From JAXHUH01 sp034211175 (GTDB lineage Bacteria; Actinomycetota; Acidimicrobiia; Acidimicrobiales; CAIXPF01), in assembly GCA_034211175.1 (NCBI GenBank), contig JAXHUH010000146.1, positions 35,665-99,664 on the forward strand: DNA of 64,000 nt, written 5' to 3'. Under the pieces are notes generated by a model. That model was not told the DNA's origin and made no database searches. It worked only from the letters and a program-made list of their open reading frames with translations. Positions 60,349 to 64,000 of this stretch are shown here, piece after piece. The position numbers and the translations under genes were made by a program. The stretch's first letter is position 1, and each line of letters opens with the position of its first letter.

Positions 60349-61452
60349 GTGTCCGTTCTCCTCCTCAACGAAGCGACGTCGACCAACCTCGGCGACCAGG
60401 CGATCGCGCGATGCCTCGCCGCCCTGTGCGCCACGGCCGGTGTCCGTGCGCAGACGTTGCCGTTCGCCGCACCGCCGAACCCGCCGTCCGGTCGGGCCGA
60501 CGAGCCCCGCTCCGCCGTCGAGCCGACCGTCGAGCGCCCCGGATGGCGCGAGGCGGCGTCGGGCACGTCCCCCGCCCGCATCGCCCGTTGGGCGCGTTGG
60601 GCCGCCGGCCCCGGTCGGCCGACCCTCACCGCGTCGCCGGACGAGACCCCGTCAGCCGTGCTGATCGGCGGCGGCGAGCTGGTCAGCGACAACGACTGCT
60701 TCCCGCCGGCGTGGGCGGCGTGGACCGCCCGGGCCCGGTGGCGGTGGCGGGTGCCCTTCGCCGTCGTCGGTGTCGGCGTCACGTCGGACATCTCGGCGCC
60801 GGCCCGGCGCCTCCTCACCGGCCTGCGGCACGCCTCGTACGTGTCGGTCCGCGACGAGCGGTCCCGGGACGCGCTGGCGTCCGTGCTCGGCATCGATGCG
60901 GACGTCAACGCGGATCTCGCGTTCACCATCGCCGACGTCGTCGAGCCGGCACCGGGTGACGACATCGACCTGCTGGTCTGCCCCGCGAGCCACCACCTGG
61001 TCCTGCGGCGCCACAACCGCGCCCCGATGACCTACGACGACTACGTCGCGGCGCACGTCGATCGCATCGACGCCCTGGCGGCGCCCGGCGACTCCGTGGT
61101 GCTCGCCTACACCCACCCGGCGGACGCCGCGGTCTCCCTGGCGATCCACCGGGCCCTGGGGCCGTCGCGCTCCGAGCTCGTGCACGTGTCCGACCTGACC
61201 GGGCTCTGTGACCTCACCTCACGGTGCCGGGCGGTGCTCTCGGGCCGGATGCACGCGCTGATCCTCGCCATGGCCTACGGCGCGAGGGCCCACGCGGTCG
61301 CCGTGTCCCCGAAGCTCGCCACGTTCGGGTCCGAGTACGCCGACGCCGACCACGCGCGTGACCTGGCCGCGGAGGCCCGACGCAGCGTGACCCGGGCCCT
61401 GCGGGCGGTCGGGGCGGGCCCGCCGGAGCGTGCGACGACCACGCCCGGTTGA
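60349..61452 (+). CDS. Polysaccharide pyruvyl transferase family protein
   Basis: 367 residues; family motifs NEATSTNLGDQAIARCL near the N-terminus, SAVLIGGGELVSDND and the C-terminal SGRMHALILAMAYGARAHAVAVSPKLATFG. Members transfer pyruvate from PEP to sugars of exopolysaccharide or secondary cell-wall polymers. GTG start 60349. It stands alone, with no glycosyltransferase genes nearby. Confidence 0.85.
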   Translation: MSVLLLNEATSTNLGDQAIARCLAALCATAGVRAQTLPFAAPPNPPSGRADEPRSAVEPTVERPGWREAASGTSPARIARWARWAAGPGRPTLTASPDETPSAVLIGGGELVSDNDCFPPAWAAWTARARWRWRVPFAVVGVGVTSDISAPARRLLTGLRHASYVSVRDERSRDALASVLGIDADVNADLAFTIADVVEPAPGDDIDLLVCPASHHLVLRRHNRAPMTYDDYVAAHVDRIDALAAPGDSVVLAYTHPADAAVSLAIHRALGPSRSELVHVSDLTGLCDLTSRCRAVLSGRMHALILAMAYGARAHAVAVSPKLATFGSEYADADHARDLAAEARRSVTRALRAVGAGPPERATTTPG

Positions 61453-61492
61453 GCGGAGTGGGCTGACGTCCCTGTGGGCCGGGTGGCCCTGA

Positions 61493-62134
61493 TCAGACGA
61501 TGTGGCGGGAGCTGGCCCAGTGGGCGAGCTCGTTGCGGCTCGAGAGCTGGAGCTTGCGGAGCACGGCGCTGGCGTGGGACTCGACCGTCTTGATCGAGAT
61601 GTTCAGCCGCCGGGCGATCTCCTTGTACGCGTAGCCCCGGGCCAGGTAGCGCAGCACCTCCTGCTCCCGCGGTGTCAGTTGGTCGAGCTCGGGGTCGGCC
61701 GACTCGACCGGCTCGCCGCGGAACGCGTCGAGCACGAAGCCGGCGAGGCGGGGTGAGAACACGGCGTCGCCGTCGGCCACCTTGCGGATCGCGTCCGCGA
61801 GGTCGTCCGAGGAGATCGTCTTGGTGACGTACCCGTTGGCGCCCGCCCGGATCACGCCGATGACGTCCTCGGCGGCGTCGGACACCGACACCGCCAGGAA
61901 CCGCACCGCCGGGTGCTCGGGGGCCACGCTGCGGATCACCGCGGGCCCGTTGCCGCCCGGCAGGTGGACGTCCAGCAGCACGACGTCGGGCTCGGTCTCG
62001 CCGATGACCTGGATCGCCCCGGTGACGTCGGCGGCCTCGCCGACGACCTCGACCCGGTCCCCCAGCTCGGCGGAGACCCCCGCCCGGAACAGCTGGTGGT
62101 CGTCGACGATCACGACGCGCAGCACCTCGGCCAT
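61493..62134 (-). CDS. LuxR/NarL-family response regulator
   Basis: 213 residues: receiver with D11 D12 and phospho-acceptor D55 in VVLLDVHLPGG, then LuxR-type HTH (LTPREQEVLRYLARGYAYKEIARRLNISIKTVESHAS). ATG 62134; a GTG 62137 immediately upstream overlaps the kinase stop. Partner of the PspC sensor kinase. Confidence 0.92.
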   Translation of the reverse strand: MAEVLRVVIVDDHQLFRAGVSAELGDRVEVVGEAADVTGAIQVIGETEPDVVLLDVHLPGGNGPAVIRSVAPEHPAVRFLAVSVSDAAEDVIGVIRAGANGYVTKTISSDDLADAIRKVADGDAVFSPRLAGFVLDAFRGEPVESADPELDQLTPREQEVLRYLARGYAYKEIARRLNISIKTVESHASAVLRKLQLSSRNELAHWASSRHIV

Positions 62135-63336
62135 CACGCCGCCACCCGTCGGGGCAGGCTGAGCTCGACCTCGACACCGGCGCCGGGCTCGGCGCTGACG
62201 AACGCGTCGCCCCCGGCCCGGTGCATGCGCTCCACGATCGAATGGGTGATGCCGCGACGGTCGGCGCCGACCGCGTCCATCTCGAACCCGACACCCCGGT
62301 CGCGCACGAACACCTCCACCATCTCGGGCCCCGCCTCCGCGTACACGTCCACGACCGGGGCCCCCGAGTGCTTGGACGCGTTCACCGCAGCCTCGCGCAC
62401 CGCGGCGACCAGGGCATCGGTGCGGTCGTCGTGGGCGGCCTCGCCCACCACCACGACCTCGATCGGCACCCCGTGGAGGTCCTCGACCTCGGCCATCGCC
62501 GCCCGCAGCGCGGCACCGAAGTCGCTGCCGTCGATCACCTGCGGGCCGCCGTAGAGCCAGCGCCGCAGCTCGCGCTCCTGGCGGCGGGCCAGCGACGCCG
62601 TGGTCGCCGGGTCGTCGGACCGCTTCTGGATGAGGGCCAGCGTCTGCAGGACCGAGTCGTGCAGGTGCGCCGCGAGCTCGGCGCGGGCGTCGGAGTGGAT
62701 GCGGCGCCGGCGCTCCTCGCCGAGCTCGGTCACCAGCCGCCACCACCACGGGGCGAAGATCAGGGCGACGCCGGCGACCACGATCAGCGCGGCCAGCGTC
62801 GTCGTCACCGCTTCGAGCGAGAAGCTCAGCGTGACGAAGGCGATGATCCCGCCGATGGCGAGCACCAGGCCGAACAGGATCCGGAGGATGTCGACGACGC
62901 GCACTCCCCGGTCCCCGTCGCCCCGTGCCCAGCTCAGGTTCGGCGAGCGCCTCCAGATCACCAGGGCACCGGCCGCGACGACCGCCATCGGCCACACGAC
63001 CTGGTCGGAGAAGGCGAGGCCGATCCGCCGCAGCAGGAGCAGCATGCCGACGGTGATCATCCCGACCGCAACGAGCCGGGTCACGTCGCGCCCGGGTTCC
63101 GCCCGCACCGATGACGGCGCCGGCCGTGGTGCCGCGTCCGGTGCGGCGAGCGGCATGGCGGCCCAACCGACGGCGTAGAGCAGGATCCCCCAGCCGCCGG
63201 CGGCGGTGAGCACGACCAGCACGACCCGGAGCACGGCGGGGTCGATGCCCAGGTAGGCGGCGAGACCCGACGCCACCCCGGCCACCACGCGGTCGTCGGA
63301 CCGACGCCGCAGCTGCACTCCCTCGCTCGTGCTCAT
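62134..63336 (-). CDS. PspC-domain sensor histidine kinase (HisKA_3)
   Basis: 400 residues. An N-terminal PspC domain (LRRRSDDRVVAGVASGLAAYLGIDPAVLRVVLVV) followed by four more membrane helices, then a HisKA_3 dimerisation domain with H226 in AHLHDSVLQTLALIQ and an ATPase domain (NASKHSGAP, DRGVGFEMD). PspC fusion suggests sensing of envelope stress or membrane integrity, like Streptomyces PspC kinases and LiaS. Divergent from the PspC gene at 63470. Confidence 0.9.
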   Translation of the reverse strand: MSTSEGVQLRRRSDDRVVAGVASGLAAYLGIDPAVLRVVLVVLTAAGGWGILLYAVGWAAMPLAAPDAAPRPAPSSVRAEPGRDVTRLVAVGMITVGMLLLLRRIGLAFSDQVVWPMAVVAAGALVIWRRSPNLSWARGDGDRGVRVVDILRILFGLVLAIGGIIAFVTLSFSLEAVTTTLAALIVVAGVALIFAPWWWRLVTELGEERRRRIHSDARAELAAHLHDSVLQTLALIQKRSDDPATTASLARRQERELRRWLYGGPQVIDGSDFGAALRAAMAEVEDLHGVPIEVVVVGEAAHDDRTDALVAAVREAAVNASKHSGAPVVDVYAEAGPEMVEVFVRDRGVGFEMDAVGADRRGITHSIVERMHRAGGDAFVSAEPGAGVEVELSLPRRVAA

Positions 63337-63469
63337 CCTCCGTCGATGATCGCACGCCCCACGTCGGATGGCATCAGGGCGGAACCCCGAGATCTCGCGG
63401 CCGAACGGCCCTCGTGCCTCAGGGTGATCCCCGATGGTCGGCGGCGCGCGGATCACCGAAGATGACGTC

Positions 63470-64000
63470 ATGTCACAACCCGCAGACGGAGGACCCCGCG
63501 CCGACCGCGGCACGCTTCGCCGCAGCCGAACCGACCGCCATCTCGCGGGCGTCGCCGGCGGCATCGCCCGCTACCTCGGCGTCGACTCCGACCTCGTCCG
63601 GCTCGGCCTCGTCGGCCTCACCTTCGCCGGGTTCGCCGGGCCGCTGATCTACCTCGCCACCTACATCCTCGTCCCCGAGGACGGCGACGACCGCACGGTC
63701 CTCCAGCGGGGCATCAACGGCGAGCACTGGCCGCTCATCGTCCTCTTCGGCGGCGCGCTGCTCGTCATCGGCGGCCTCGACGGCGGTGACCGACCGTTCG
63801 GCGACATCGGCTCGTGGCTGCCGGTCGTCCTCATCGGGGGCGGCTTCTACCTCCTCTACCAGAGCCGCGACCGCCAGGGCGCGCCCGGCCCGGGACCGTC
63901 GACACCGACGAGCGACCCCACGCCGGGCACCGGCACCGCCGGTACGGGCGCCGTCGGGGTGGTCGACGACCGACCGCCGGCAGGACCCGTCGGCGGGGAC
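63470..64000 (+). CDS. PspC-domain membrane protein (3' end outside window)
   Basis: The visible 177 codons give a short polar N-terminus, a PspC domain (TLRRSRTDRHLAGVAGGIARYLGVDSDLVRLGLVGLTFAGFAGPL), two further membrane helices (about 83-100 and 115-135) and a Pro/Gly/Thr-rich tail running off the edge. It is divergent from the PspC sensor kinase (133-base gap) and probably is its regulatory partner. The start ATG is at 63470; the palindrome ATGACGTCAT (63462-63471) overlaps it. Confidence 0.85.
   Translation, partial: MSQPADGGPRADRGTLRRSRTDRHLAGVAGGIARYLGVDSDLVRLGLVGLTFAGFAGPLIYLATYILVPEDGDDRTVLQRGINGEHWPLIVLFGGALLVIGGLDGGDRPFGDIGSWLPVVLIGGGFYLLYQSRDRQGAPGPGPSTPTSDPTPGTGTAGTGAVGVVDDRPPAGPVGGD

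Noticed and set aside
1..64000. tRNA, rRNA, CRISPR array, integrase or transposase genes
   Set aside because: No repeat-spacer pattern, no cloverleaf or rRNA core sequence and no transposase motif was seen on either strand.

Overview
The window is very GC-rich DNA, densely packed on both strands, with GTG starts and 4-base ATGA/GTGA overlaps throughout. A mycothiol synthase (MshD), a TrpE-TrpG fusion, PspC-type sensor kinases and many start codons with a TANNNT box 6-7 bases upstream (leaderless-type promoters) point to an actinobacterium. The mix (dedicated TrpF, TrpB plus TrpB2, Liv-type transport with CoA ligases, AI-2E family exporters) would fit the Acidimicrobiia; that rank is an inference. 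No rRNA, tRNA, CRISPR array, phage or transposase gene was recognised.

Layout. 0-5.3 kb: minus-strand tryptophan genes trpC, trpB2, trpF, trpB, trpA, ending in a small zinc-ribbon protein. 5.5-9.6 kb: ABM monooxygenase, J-domain membrane protein, an OmpR/HisKA two-component system and YgfZ. 9.9-21.9 kb: a minus-strand catabolic region with two acyl-CoA ligases, a complete branched-chain-type ABC transporter whose two ATPases are fused, a MaoC hydratase, an amidohydrolase, an SDR and a PaaX regulator. 22-25.8 kb: a secreted subtilase, then IclR-pcaH-pcaG (protocatechuate 3,4-dioxygenase), with pcaH frameshifted. 26-28.4 kb: a WWW leader peptide and attenuator hairpin upstream of trpEG.

28.4-38.5 kb: methyltransferase, DUF402, lipid-kinase-like protein, molybdopterin oxidoreductase, FAS1 lipoprotein, GroES-like protein, hydrolase, hisF, menA, a membrane ATPase-like protein and a NUDIX hydrolase. 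38.5-47 kb: a TSUP transporter overlapping a Ser/Thr kinase, an orphan RHH antitoxin, an XRE regulator, YceI, a broken CPT-like kinase, and a LacI repressor divergent from adenosine deaminase and NUDIX genes across a palindromic operator. 47-50.6 kb: hisDCBH, preceded by a 14-bp tandem array. 50.8-54.7 kb: two divergent AI-2E-family permeases, a 668-base gene-free stretch holding a candidate small RNA, and nth. 54.8-64 kb: mshD-rlmN, a secreted protein with a two-component system, a membrane protein, a pyruvyl-transferase-family protein, and a PspC sensor kinase/LuxR regulator pair divergent from a second PspC protein.

Tryptophan and histidine synthesis are each split over separate loci here (trpEG apart from trpCB2FBA; hisDCBH apart from hisF), and trpD, hisA and the remaining pca genes are not in the window. 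The most notable signals are the trp attenuator, a dispersed palindromic repeat with two near-identical copies 26 kb apart, the structured gene-free stretch at 53.7 kb, the two disrupted genes (pcaH and the CPT-like kinase), the LivF-LivG fusion and the leaderless-promoter signature.
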